From positions 434,001-498,000 of the forward strand of contig CAYWXV010000001.1 in the NCBI GenBank assembly GCA_964462535.1: a stretch of DNA of 64,000 nt, read 5' to 3'. How positions within the stretch are numbered: the first letter of the stretch is position 1; the number at the start of each line of letters is the position of its first letter. Position numbers and translations under genes: made by a program. Shown here in pieces: positions 46,453 through 57,189 of the stretch. The notes beneath the pieces were generated by a model. The model saw only the letters and a program-made list of their open reading frames with translations. It was not told the origin of the DNA and searched no databases. Source of the stretch: CAYWXV01 sp964462535. GTDB lineage: Bacteria > Bacteroidota > Ignavibacteria > OLB7.

Positions 46453-46680
46453 ATGGCACGTGAACAAAAGACATTTGAGGTATCGCTCGCACGACTGGCT
46501 GAGGTTGTGTCGTTGCTGGAGCGTGACGAAACTCCGCTCGCAGAAGCCATGACGCTGTATGAAGAGGGTATTGCACTCGCCCAGCACTGCAGGAAGGAAC
46601 TGGATGCAGCAGAACTGAAAATCACGGAACTCCGTGGCCGTGCGGCATCAATGCAAGCCGAGGAGGGGACCGATGCCTAG
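46453..46680 (+). CDS. xseB: Exodeoxyribonuclease VII small subunit
   Basis: 75 residues from the ATG at 46453. It is the short helical XseB protein: FEVSLARLAEVVSLLERDET and LAEAMTLYEEGIALAQHCRK are the two family helices. The length and position directly after xseA confirm the call. Its last bases overlap the start of the following lipoprotein gene. Confidence 0.95.
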   Translation: MAREQKTFEVSLARLAEVVSLLERDETPLAEAMTLYEEGIALAQHCRKELDAAELKITELRGRAASMQAEEGTDA

Positions 46681-47191
46681 GACGCGCCTCCGATCATTGC
46701 TGGGTCCGCTTGTTGTTGGAAGTATCCTCCTCGGACTGGCAGCGTGTTCCTCCGACAAGGAGGCTCCCTCGGTCCTCAACGAAAAATCCAGCCCATGGCT
46801 CACACGCGACTCGGCCGTCAATGACCTTATGCGCGCAGTCCAAGGGAAGCAGGAAACGATGGAGCTTGGTTTCTATTCGCTCCCCGTCGCAGATCCGACG
46901 GACACCACCGTGCTTGCCCGACGGGAGGAGATTCGGGGCGCGCTCGATAAGCAGGCCAGCGAGCTAGGCGACGTGCAGACGCGGCTCAATTCGCTGGCTG
47001 AGCAGCGCGCTTCACTGGCAGCTGGAGGGAGCAGCTCGACATTCGATGATGCTTGGAGTGACGCACAGCAGGCATACAACGAAATCGAATCGAAGCTCCA
47101 CGAGGTTGAGGGTCGATATCAGGAGATAGCAACGCTAATCGGTAAGGAATCCATGCCGGGAGTCACCGACAGCACCGGAGCCGACGGATAG
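46673..47191 (+). CDS. Lipoprotein of unknown function, 172 aa
   Basis: The ATG at 46673 follows AGGAGGGG and overlaps the xseB stop by 8 bases. The signal peptide has lipobox LAAC (LLGLAACSSDKEAP), so the mature protein is membrane-anchored. The rest is mostly helical with coiled-coil character (LDKQASELGDVQTRLNSLAE and YNEIESKLHEVEGRYQEI). I do not recognise a family. Translational coupling to exonuclease VII is probably an operon accident. Confidence 0.72.
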   Translation: MPRTRLRSLLGPLVVGSILLGLAACSSDKEAPSVLNEKSSPWLTRDSAVNDLMRAVQGKQETMELGFYSLPVADPTDTTVLARREEIRGALDKQASELGDVQTRLNSLAEQRASLAAGGSSSTFDDAWSDAQQAYNEIESKLHEVEGRYQEIATLIGKESMPGVTDSTGADG

Positions 47192-47220
47192 TCTCGTGCA
47201 CGCCCCCGTTCAAACGTAGC

Positions 47221-47253
47221 AACGCCCCGTGGAGGACTGATCCACAGGGCGTT
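47221..47253. terminator. Bidirectional hairpin between the lipoprotein gene and pckA
   Basis: AACGCCCCGTGGA (47221-47233) pairs with TCCACAGGGCGTT (47241-47253) at 12 of 13 positions. It sits between two convergent genes and probably ends both transcripts. Confidence 0.8.
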
Positions 47254-47278
47254 GTCGTATCTGTCACATTGACGTCGG

Positions 47279-48889
47279 CTACGCCATCGCGCGAGCCTTC
47301 GGAGCGGCGGCCTTGATCTCGTCCGATGCCCCGTCAGCGTACTTCTGGAAGTTATCGTTGAAGCGCTGTGCGAGATCGTAGGCTTTGTCATCGTATGCTT
47401 CAGCGTCACTCCACGTCTCACGAGGATTGAGGACTTCGGACGGTACGCCCTCAACGTCGGTCGGCACCATCAGACCGAATATCGGATCCTCCCGGTATGT
47501 CGCGTTGTCGAGAGCACCACTCAGCGCCTGATTGATCATCGCCCGTGTGTGGCCGATCTTCATCCTGTGTCCGATTCCGTAGGGGCCACCGGTCCAGCCG
47601 GTGTTCACCAGCCAGCAACGGACACCGTGCTCTTCGATCTTCTTTCCCAGGAGCTCAGCGTACACGGACGGGTGGTGCACCATGAACGGGGCGCCAAAGC
47701 AGGTTGAGAATGTCGGCGTCGGCTCCGTGACACCTTTTTCCGTGCCGGCCACCTTGGCTGTGTAGCCCGAAATGAACTGGTACATGGCCTGCGCGGTGGT
47801 CATTCGCGAAATGGGAGGCAGGACACCGAAGGCATCGCACGTGAGCATCACGATGTTCCTGGGGTGCCCCCCGACGGAACCGGGAACGGTGTTCGGGATG
47901 AAGTCCAGCGGATAGGCGGCGCGTGTGTTCTCGGTATGCTTCTCCGAATCGAGATCCAGGACCCGCGTGTCGGCGTCGAACACCACGTTCTCCAGCACGG
48001 TCCCGAACATCGACGTCGTCGCATAGATCTGCGGCTCTGCCTCAGCAGAGAGGCGAATCACCTTTGCGTAGCATCCCCCTTCGAAATTGAAGACGCCGTC
48101 GTCCGACCAGCCATGCTCGTCATCGCCAATGAGACCTCGATTCGGGTCGGCGGATAGGGTCGTCTTGCCCGTGCCGGAAAGGCCGAAGAAGAGGGCGACG
48201 TCCCCTTCCTTACCGACGTTTGCAGAACAGTGCATCGGCATCACCCCATCCAGCGGAAGGAGGTAGTTCATCGTTGTAAAGAGCGACTTCTTGATCTCCC
48301 CGGCGTACTGTGTCCCGCCGATCAGAACAATCTTCTGACCGAAGTCAATGAGAATGAACGTGCCACTCCGTGTTCCGTCTGCCTCGGGGACGGCCTCCAT
48401 GTCCGGGACGTGGAGAATCGTGTACTCCGGGTCGAATCCCTCCGTCCCCTCGGGCATCTTGTTCGTCGGCATGAAGAGCGTCTGCGCGAAGAGGTTATGC
48501 CACGCATGCAGGTTCACAACACGCACACCTCGGCGGTATCGTTTGTCGGCCCCAACCCAACAGTCGGCGACAAACAGGTCCTTCCCCTTCACGAAGTCCT
48601 TTGCCTTCTGCAGAAGGGCGTTGAACTTGTCGCGTGGGAACTCCTTGTTCACCGGCCCCCACCAGACCTTGTCCTCACTGCTCTGTTCGCGAACCACGAA
48701 CTTGTCGTTCGGTGACCGACCGGTGTGCGGACCGGTAAGGACGGCAAGCGCCCCACCCTTCACAAGCTGACCCTCGTTGCGACTGACGCTCTCTTCGACC
48801 AGCGCGGCAGTGGCGGCGTTGTAGATAATGTCATTTGCTCCGGCAATGCCAAACTCCTCGAGCTGCTTGCGAACGGCGTCGATGTTCAT
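47279..48889 (-). CDS. pckA: Phosphoenolpyruvate carboxykinase (ATP)
   Basis: About 536 residues from the ATG at 48889, with GGAG eight bases upstream. The ATP-dependent type is shown by the kinase P-loop FGLSGTGKTTLSADPNRGLI, metal-binding DDEHGW and the N-terminal GPHTGRSPNDKFVV. It makes PEP from oxaloacetate in gluconeogenesis, consistent with fbp in the same window. It lies downstream of gyrB on the same strand, but a hairpin and 168 bases separate them. Confidence 0.97.
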   Translation of the reverse strand: MNIDAVRKQLEEFGIAGANDIIYNAATAALVEESVSRNEGQLVKGGALAVLTGPHTGRSPNDKFVVREQSSEDKVWWGPVNKEFPRDKFNALLQKAKDFVKGKDLFVADCWVGADKRYRRGVRVVNLHAWHNLFAQTLFMPTNKMPEGTEGFDPEYTILHVPDMEAVPEADGTRSGTFILIDFGQKIVLIGGTQYAGEIKKSLFTTMNYLLPLDGVMPMHCSANVGKEGDVALFFGLSGTGKTTLSADPNRGLIGDDEHGWSDDGVFNFEGGCYAKVIRLSAEAEPQIYATTSMFGTVLENVVFDADTRVLDLDSEKHTENTRAAYPLDFIPNTVPGSVGGHPRNIVMLTCDAFGVLPPISRMTTAQAMYQFISGYTAKVAGTEKGVTEPTPTFSTCFGAPFMVHHPSVYAELLGKKIEEHGVRCWLVNTGWTGGPYGIGHRMKIGHTRAMINQALSGALDNATYREDPIFGLMVPTDVEGVPSEVLNPRETWSDAEAYDDKAYDLAQRFNDNFQKYADGASDEIKAAAPKARAMA

Positions 48890-49003
48890 GGATGGAACTC
48901 CGCTTTGGTATGATGATGCGATAGGTAGAAGTCGAATCGGGAAGGGCCGAAAGCTACGGAAAGGCGCTCGGTAAGACTGCAACGCAATATGTCGTAACGC
49001 ATA

Positions 49004-49032
49004 CAGGGGAACGCCCGCCGGACGCCCCCCTG
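49004..49032 (-). terminator. Terminator-like hairpin after gyrB
   Basis: On the minus strand CAGGGGGGCG pairs with CGTTCCCCTG (positions 49032-49023 and 49013-49004) using two G-U pairs. These pairs do not form on the + strand, which points to use by the minus-strand transcript. No clear T-run follows. Confidence 0.6.
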
Positions 49033-49057
49033 TTCGATGTTCCGCGCACGCTCATGC

Positions 49058-51130
<2,073 letters not shown>

Positions 51131-51224
51131 CGGATGGAGACGTTAAGGTTGCCGGTTTCTTCATGCGTGGATCGGCCGGCTCGGGAATGGACGGAGCGTG
51201 GACTCGGCGCATCGGAGTACTTCA

Positions 51225-51503
51225 CTACCGAAGGACGATCTCCTTCACCACTTGTGCTCCGAAGCGTTCGTTGATCTTCGACATGATTTCTTCGCGTCGC
51301 ATCATCAGCTCGTTGCGCCAAACGGCGCTTGCAACGCTGACGAACATCGTTCCTCGCTCGATTCGCTCGACCCGTGTCTGTCGCGCGACCGCCTCCCCGA
51401 CGATGTCGACCCAGTAGTCGGGAACTGAGCTTTCACGGATCTTCTCTTCGTATCCGTTGTCTCGAAGCCACTGCTTGATGATCGATCCGAGTGATTCTGC
51501 CAT
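51225..51503 (-). CDS. DUF721 / DciA-like protein
   Basis: About 92 residues from the ATG at 51503 (MAESLGSIIKQWLRDNG). The core WVDIVGEAVARQTRVERIER followed by FVSVASAVWRNELMMRRE is the DUF721 fold, a KH-like domain. DciA members help load the replicative helicase. Its place between recF and gyrB is the classical one for DciA-like genes in replication-origin neighbourhoods. Confidence 0.88.
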   Translation of the reverse strand: MAESLGSIIKQWLRDNGYEEKIRESSVPDYWVDIVGEAVARQTRVERIERGTMFVSVASAVWRNELMMRREEIMSKINERFGAQVVKEIVLR

Positions 51504-51550
51504 GACTGATTCCAAGAGCTACGTGCGAGTCGTCGGTCGACCGTCGGCAC

Positions 51551-52732
51551 CTAGTCTGCAACGATGGATCCATTGGCGACACCCCTCCTCCCTCCCCGCT
51601 CTTCCGTCACTACGCCCGAGACGACGGTAACCTGGGATTCCCCGGAAGCCAGTCTGCGCCCCCGCAGGAACGGGAGGACATCCAGCGATGTTACCGTGAC
51701 GAAGGTCTGCGCGAGCGAGCGCGTAAGATCGTACACACGTTCGGCACGCCGGCCGTCAAGCTCCCCGAAGATGTCGTCAAGGAGGATGATGGGAGTTTCA
51801 GCGCATTGGCCGGCGAGAAAGTGGAACTCCGCGATCTTGAGGCCCACCAGAATCGTTTTGTGCTGACCTTGACTTGCCGATACACGGGCGTCTCCGCCAT
51901 TGATCTCCAAACGGAGGTCGTCGCGGTGAGGGCCGAACATAGTCGCTCCCCGTCTTCTCTCCTCGTTCCAGACCTGTCGACTCCTCAACCAGAGCGCGTC
52001 TCGATATTGATCGACACTCCCGAGCTCTTCCTTCAAGCCGTCTGGGACGTACGTCAATTCCACTTCATCGAGGGCGCTGGACACTTCGGTCGCGGCTACG
52101 TGGAGCATGGGCTGAAAAGCGGCGACGAATTCAGCTCGCTGTGCCATCAGTCTGGCACCACGATCAATCAGCACTTCATCCCATGATTCAAGGAGAGTCT
52201 TGTCCAGGTTCCGTCCCGTGCGACGTGCTTCCGAGAGCAGGGCGTTTCGTTGCTTCAATGTCCGGCGGTAGTGGATGAGGTCGTCGAGATACCTCCGGCG
52301 GGACTGCGAGATGACGATATCGAGGAACCGGCGTCGTTCCGATGGGGCGCCGTTTGTAATCGCCTTGAGATCGGGGGACAGAACCACAGTGGGGACCGAG
52401 CCGATAACCTCGGCGGCATTCGCAGCCTGCGAGCCGTTGATCAGTATCGACTTTCCGGTGGCCTGCTCGTAGCTTACATCGACCCTCCAGGGAGCCGCGT
52501 AATCGCTGATTGCTTCGATGCGCGCCGAGAACCCTCGCTCTCCCCTTCGAATCAGGTTAGCGTCCTGCGTGCCGACGAACGAGCGGGTCATGGTACAGAC
52601 CGCGATCGACTCCAGGATCGACGTCTTTCCCGCACCGTTAGGCCCCGTAATAACGTTGACGCCATCGGCCGCTTCGATGTCGGTCGTCTGATGATTTCGG
52701 ATGTTTCGGATTGCGATTCGGCGAATGCGCAT
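51551..52732 (-). CDS. recF: DNA replication and repair protein RecF
   Basis: 393 residues of the SMC-like ABC ATPase. Walker A GPNGAGKTS lies at about 29-37, DIEAADGVNVITGPNG precedes it, the signature is SASQGQHKTILVGLKIAEF and Walker B is PIILLDDIFGELDGRRAE. It loads RecA at gaps. It starts 36 bases after dnaN, the common bacterial order. Confidence 0.96.
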   Translation of the reverse strand: MRIRRIAIRNIRNHQTTDIEAADGVNVITGPNGAGKTSILESIAVCTMTRSFVGTQDANLIRRGERGFSARIEAISDYAAPWRVDVSYEQATGKSILINGSQAANAAEVIGSVPTVVLSPDLKAITNGAPSERRRFLDIVISQSRRRYLDDLIHYRRTLKQRNALLSEARRTGRNLDKTLLESWDEVLIDRGARLMAQRAEFVAAFQPMLHVAATEVSSALDEVELTYVPDGLKEELGSVDQYRDALWLRSRQVWNEERRRGATMFGPHRDDLRLEINGGDARVSASQGQHKTILVGLKIAEFHFLAGQCAETPIILLDDIFGELDGRRAERVYDLTRSLAQTFVTVTSLDVLPFLRGRRLASGESQVTVVSGVVTEERGGRRGVANGSIVAD

Positions 52733-52767
52733 CTATAAGCAAATCGGGCCGGGCCAGTCGACGTGAA

Positions 52768-53886
52768 TCAGTTGTTCAAGCGCACCGGCATCAGAAGCAT
52801 CAAAACTTCCTGTCCGTTCTGCGTCCCGTATGGGGAGATCAACGAAGGGCGAAGGGGTGTTGAGAAGTCGAATGCGACCTCATCGCTCTCGATGCGATCG
52901 AGTGCATCGCGCACGTATTGCGAGTTGAATCCTATCTCGAGTTCGTCGTTTCCATAATCACACGTTACGTGCTCGTAGGCCTCACCACCAGTATCGATGT
53001 CTTCGGCCTGGACACGGAGCTCATTGTTCCCCATCTTCAACCGGACCTGGCGGGTCTGCGAATTCGAGTAAAGGCTCACTCGTTTCACCGTGTTAAGCAG
53101 GTCGTCACGGCGAATGATCATGCGTTTGTCGTTGGCCTGCGGGATCACCGACTCGTAGTTGGGATAGTTCTCGTCGATCAGGCGGGCCGTAATCGTAGTG
53201 GTTCCGTCCGCGAAGCGGACGTGGGTCTGGTTGGCCTCCAGTGAAATCTCATCCGCTGCAAACGCGCGCTCTGCCAGGTGAAGAGCCTTGGGGGGAATAA
53301 TAACATCCACATTCTCCTCAAGTTTCGCCGAGGTCTCGTGGTCTATCACCCGAACAAGACGGAAACCGTCGGTAGCGACGGCCCGCATTTCGTCGGGACG
53401 GAACTGAAAGAGGACGCCCGTCATAGCGGGGCGGAACTCGTCGGTAGAGCACGCGAACATTGTCCGCTCCACCATCGATGAGAACTTGTCGCGCGGGAGC
53501 CCAATCGAGATCGTCGCTTCGAACCGCGCCCGCGCCGGGAATTCAACCGGATCCATACCCGATAGCTTGTACTCGCCGCCTGTGGTTTGTATCGTGACGC
53601 GACGGGAGTCGGGGTCGGCTGTGAAGACCAGCTCACCAACGTCCAATGCCCGGATCGTGTCAGTGAGCCGCCGCGCGGGAACCAGCACCCCTCCTGCTGC
53701 CATCCCCTTGACGTCAAGCTGTGTCGTAACCGTGATGTCCATGTCGGTTGCCGTCAGGCTCAGGTGCGAGCCCTCCAACTCCAACAGCACATTCTCCAGC
53801 ACGGGCATGGGAGAACGCTGCGGAATGGCACTCGAAATGCGCGAAAGCGCCTGCGCGAATTCCTTGACGGAAACAGTAAAGTTCAT
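52768..53886 (-). CDS. dnaN: DNA polymerase III beta subunit (sliding clamp)
   Basis: 372 residues, the usual length, with three clamp domains: MNFTVSVKEFAQALSRISSA at the start, GVLVPARRLTDTIRAL, EFRPAMTGVLFQF and LMLLMPVRLN at the C-terminus. It encircles DNA and holds the polymerase. A promoter with a perfect -7 box lies upstream. dnaA, which normally precedes dnaN, is not here; recX lies divergently instead. Confidence 0.96.
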   Translation of the reverse strand: MNFTVSVKEFAQALSRISSAIPQRSPMPVLENVLLELEGSHLSLTATDMDITVTTQLDVKGMAAGGVLVPARRLTDTIRALDVGELVFTADPDSRRVTIQTTGGEYKLSGMDPVEFPARARFEATISIGLPRDKFSSMVERTMFACSTDEFRPAMTGVLFQFRPDEMRAVATDGFRLVRVIDHETSAKLEENVDVIIPPKALHLAERAFAADEISLEANQTHVRFADGTTTITARLIDENYPNYESVIPQANDKRMIIRRDDLLNTVKRVSLYSNSQTRQVRLKMGNNELRVQAEDIDTGGEAYEHVTCDYGNDELEIGFNSQYVRDALDRIESDEVAFDFSTPLRPSLISPYGTQNGQEVLMLLMPVRLNN

Positions 53887-53971
53887 GGCAGCTTGATCGA
53901 GGTATGAAGCCCGGAAACCAGGGTTCCGAATTGTGGCGCTGACAGCCGACTTGGGCGGTTGCAGAAGTCAG

Positions 53972-54000
53972 CAAAAGTACGAAATCGGGCGCTCTTTCAA
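53972..54000 (-). promoter_or_regulatory. Promoter for dnaN-recF-dciA-gyrB
   Basis: On the minus strand TTG (54000-53998) is followed after 18 bases by TACTTTTG (53979-53972), a perfect TAnnTTTG. The dnaN ATG is 86 bases further on. No DnaA-box cluster (TTATNCACA) was seen in the 186-base intergenic region. Confidence 0.65.
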
Positions 54001-54072
54001 CAGTACGAAACCCCCTCCCAAACTGTATTTCTTCGCATCTTTCACGGAAGAAAGCAGCCACCCAGACATGGA

Positions 54073-54732
54073 ATGACCATAACAGACGTTCATCCCGTTC
54101 CCGGATTTCCCGGCCGCCGGATTGTCGTGCTCGACGAGCGGGTCCGGCTGGAAGTCACAGAGGAAATATATGCGCAGTTCTCCCTGTTCAAGGGGCGAGA
54201 GGTTGATGCCGATCTCATCGCGGATGTACGGCGAGCAGAGGAAGATCTGAGAGCGCGTCAGGTTGCCCTGAACTTCCTTGCCCCACGCATGAGAAGTCGG
54301 TTTGAGGTGGACAAGCGCCTGCGCGAGCGTGGTTTCGACGATGCCGTGATCGAGAGGACACTCACGTTCCTGTCGGAGTATGCGATGCTCAATGACGTGG
54401 CTTTTGCCCAGGCGTTTGTCAACGACCGTCTTCTGAAGAAAGCCGTTGGGCCCAGGAGACTCGCAATGGAGCTGCGCAAACGAGGTATCGGCGGGTTCGA
54501 GGCAGAGAATGCGCTCCAGGTGATCGACGATGCTCGGGAGCGACGTCTCTGTCTGCGAGCCGCCCGAGGTCGGCTTCGATCGTTGCGACCCGGAGATCCG
54601 GCGAAACGTGAGCGCGCCCTGTCGTCATTTCTTGCCGGCAGAGGGTTCGGGTGGGAGGCGATTCGCTTCGTCATTGACGCGTTTAGGAGGGATCCGGACC
54701 TGCCACATCAGTCCGAGGTTGAACCGGAGTAG
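54073..54732 (+). CDS. recX: RecX-family regulatory protein
   Basis: About 219 residues from the ATG at 54073. Three-helix repeats of RecX are clear: DLRARQVALNFLAPRMRSRF, then RFEVDKRLRERGFDDAVIER and AMLNDVAFAQAFVNDR, and LAMELRKRGIGGFEAENAL. The N-terminal beta part matches Bacteroidota-type RecX. It restrains RecA filaments. Its 3' end overlaps the opposing M28 peptidase gene by 50 bases. Confidence 0.88.
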   Translation: MTITDVHPVPGFPGRRIVVLDERVRLEVTEEIYAQFSLFKGREVDADLIADVRRAEEDLRARQVALNFLAPRMRSRFEVDKRLRERGFDDAVIERTLTFLSEYAMLNDVAFAQAFVNDRLLKKAVGPRRLAMELRKRGIGGFEAENALQVIDDARERRLCLRAARGRLRSLRPGDPAKRERALSSFLAGRGFGWEAIRFVIDAFRRDPDLPHQSEVEPE

Positions 54733-55774
54733 TCCCCGACGCGCGCAGCCACTCCAACCAGTCCCACAACCAGTCTACCGTCGCGACCACCGTCGATAGC
54801 CGGACATGCTCAGGCGTGTCAGCCGAGGTGTGATACCACGGGTTGCGCGGTCGGTCGCCTTCTCCCCTCCATGGACGACAAGCCTCCATGATCAGCAGCG
54901 ATGGCATTCCGGCCTGCTCGAACGATTCGTTGTCCGAGTACCGACAGTTCATCGTACCACCGACTACTCGCAGACTTCCCCCGCCAGCCTCGATCCTTCC
55001 GCGCAGTTCCTTAGCCACGCGTTGACCTGCGTGTGACGAGAACAGCGCGACCTGGTCTCGACTCGGGTGCCACCCAACCATGTCAATCGCCAACGCGCAG
55101 CGCACGCTCGCCCGGGTGCGAACAAGCCAGGATGCAAGCGACCGGCTCCCCAGGTGGTGTCGCAGGCGTCGTGCGGGGCCGCCGTAGTCTGGGTTCCGCT
55201 CTTCGGCATTGACGACTGCAAAGAGGATCGTATAGCGTGGCCGTTTTCCAGCGTGCATTGTCCGCTTCAACAGTTCGAGTAGAACGGAAACGCCCGTCGC
55301 ATTATCGTTCGCCCCCGGTGCAACGGCCGATCTCCACCCGCCCAACCACCCGGGCGACCGATTCGCGCACGCGTCGATGTGGGCAACCAATACGATACAG
55401 GAATCCGAGGCACCCGGCACGCGCGCGACGATGTTCGACAGTGTGGTCTCCGCACCTCCCCGTCGGCCGACGTTAAAGGAATACTTTCGAGCATCGGCCC
55501 CAAGTGCTTTCATTCGCGACAGCACGAACTCCTCGGCCCAGGAATTTCCCGGCGTGAAGACAACTCGCGAATGATGACCTCCCGCCTCCGCCAATTCCTT
55601 GATGGTCGACGACACGGACGAGTCAGTTGTGGCTGGTGTTGGTTGAGCGAGCGTGTCCCGCGTCGACGGTCGCCGGATGGGCCGGTCGCTTACATCCGGA
55701 TCGCTGCTGCACGATGACACGGCTGCACAGAGGATGGCAAGAACTCCAACAAACAACGGTGACGGGCCATTCAT
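54683..55774 (-). CDS. M28-family metallopeptidase, lipoprotein
   Basis: 363 residues. The signal peptide carries lipobox VSSC (AVSSCSSDPD), so it is a membrane lipoprotein. Zinc ligands typical of M28 are the His of LVAHIDAC, the Asp of APGANDNATG, the Glu pair of NAEER, the Asp of AIDMVGWH and the His of YHTSADTPEH. It is probably an aminopeptidase acting outside the cytoplasm. It overlaps mtaB by 4 bases at its start and the opposing recX by 50 bases at its end. Confidence 0.9.
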   Translation of the reverse strand: MNGPSPLFVGVLAILCAAVSSCSSDPDVSDRPIRRPSTRDTLAQPTPATTDSSVSSTIKELAEAGGHHSRVVFTPGNSWAEEFVLSRMKALGADARKYSFNVGRRGGAETTLSNIVARVPGASDSCIVLVAHIDACANRSPGWLGGWRSAVAPGANDNATGVSVLLELLKRTMHAGKRPRYTILFAVVNAEERNPDYGGPARRLRHHLGSRSLASWLVRTRASVRCALAIDMVGWHPSRDQVALFSSHAGQRVAKELRGRIEAGGGSLRVVGGTMNCRYSDNESFEQAGMPSLLIMEACRPWRGEGDRPRNPWYHTSADTPEHVRLSTVVATVDWLWDWLEWLRASGTTPVQPRTDVAGPDPS

Positions 55775-57135
55775 AGCCCAACGACTGGTAGGTTCAAGCT
55801 CCCTCCGACGGGCACGTCTACCAGTTTTCCGGCGACTATCTCCCCGTCAAATCCAACCAGGCGGGTCTGCTGAATGGTCCCCGCGAGGGCCGGGTGGTCC
55901 CCCACCCTGACGCGGACGTAATTGTCCGTGTAACCGGAGATGAACCCGCCCCCGCCGGACTCGAACAGAACCCGCCGCACCGATCCCAATTGCCGATGGA
56001 CGAATTGTACATGCTTCTGCATCGAAAGTGATCGCAGCATCGCCGTCCGTCGGCGCCGTTCCTCCACGGGCACTGCGCCACCATATGAAGCTGCCGGAGT
56101 GTTTTCGCGCTCGGAGTACGTAAAGACGTGCAGATATGCCACCGGCAGCTCGGATAGGAAGAGGTAGGTCTCGTGGAAGTCCTCTTCCTGTTCCCCCGGG
56201 AACCCAACGATGACGTCAACTCCGATCGAGGCGTCGGGAAGAGCTTCCAGGACCTTGTGCACACGCTTCTCATAGAGGTCACGCTGATACCTGCGACGCA
56301 TCGCGCGAAGAAGACGGTCCGAGCCACTCTGAAGTGGAACGTGAAAGTGGGGGAGCATCCGGTCGGAACCGACGGCAATTTCAATGATCTCGTCCGTCAG
56401 CAGATTTGGTTCGATCGAACTCACGCGGAGTCGCTGCAGGCCATCGACACGCTCCAGCATCCGAAGCAGTTCCGCCAATGACCCTGCACCGTGGGACGAG
56501 TAGTCTCCAACGTTTACACCCGTGAGGATGATCTCGACAAACCCCTGGCGCACAAGCATCTGTGCCTGATCGATCACGCCGGCTGCTGCCAGGCTCCGGC
56601 TCCCCCCACGCGCCAGCGGGATTGTGCAGAACGAACAGCTGTAGTCACAGCCATCCTGCACCTTCAAGTAGGCCCGCGTCCGGTCCAATACCCCCCCAGT
56701 GAATCCGACACCGAAGTCGTCCCCTTCTGGGTTGTCCACAACGACACGGGGGGTGGATCGCTTTTCGAATCGATCCTCGATAGATAGGAGACGGTGCTTT
56801 CCCGCCGTGCCCACCACCAGGTCAACTCCATCGATCGATGCGATCTCCTCGGGCTGCAATTGTGCATAGCACCCGGTCACGACGACGAAGGCGTGCGGGT
56901 TCGACCGTAGGGCGCGGCGCACCAGCTGCCGACACTCACGGTCGGCGTTCTCGGTAACAGTGCAGGAGTTTATGACAACGATGTCCGGGCCATCCGACAT
57001 CTCAGCCAGTTCGAAGCCCGCCCGCGCGAACGAAGCGGAGATCGCTCCCGTCTCCGCATGGTTGAGTTTGCACCCAAGGGTGTGAAACGCGACCCTCCTC
57101 GCTCCTGGAAATTTCGACGTAACAATCTCTTGCAT
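55771..57135 (-). CDS. mtaB: tRNA (N6-L-threonylcarbamoyladenosine(37)-C2)-methylthiotransferase
   Basis: About 454 residues from the ATG at 57135, which has AAAGG six bases upstream; a longer frame to 57177 is possible but would overlap the divergent gene's ribosome site. Cluster cysteines lie in HTLGCKLNHAE, INSCTVTENAD and VVTGCYAQL, and the radical-SAM motif is DGCDYSCSFCTIPLARG. The motifs TLGCKLNHAE and CTIPLARG point to MtaB rather than MiaB. It makes ms2t6A37 in tRNA. It is coupled to the M28 peptidase gene by an ATGA overlap. Confidence 0.94.
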   Translation of the reverse strand: MQEIVTSKFPGARRVAFHTLGCKLNHAETGAISASFARAGFELAEMSDGPDIVVINSCTVTENADRECRQLVRRALRSNPHAFVVVTGCYAQLQPEEIASIDGVDLVVGTAGKHRLLSIEDRFEKRSTPRVVVDNPEGDDFGVGFTGGVLDRTRAYLKVQDGCDYSCSFCTIPLARGGSRSLAAAGVIDQAQMLVRQGFVEIILTGVNVGDYSSHGAGSLAELLRMLERVDGLQRLRVSSIEPNLLTDEIIEIAVGSDRMLPHFHVPLQSGSDRLLRAMRRRYQRDLYEKRVHKVLEALPDASIGVDVIVGFPGEQEEDFHETYLFLSELPVAYLHVFTYSERENTPAASYGGAVPVEERRRRTAMLRSLSMQKHVQFVHRQLGSVRRVLFESGGGGFISGYTDNYVRVRVGDHPALAGTIQQTRLVGFDGEIVAGKLVDVPVGGSLNLPVVGL

Positions 57136-57177
57136 TTCAACCTTTACCGGACGTAAAATGTCACTGTGACCAGACAC

Positions 57178-57183
57178 AGGAGG
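57178..57183 (+). promoter_or_regulatory. Shine-Dalgarno sequence fixing a TTG start
   Basis: AGGAGG at 57178-57183 lies six bases before TTG at 57190 and is the best ribosome site in this region. It makes TTG the likely start of the next gene, in preference to the ATGs at 57166 and 57205. Confidence 0.65.
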
Positions 57184-57189
57184 AACCCA

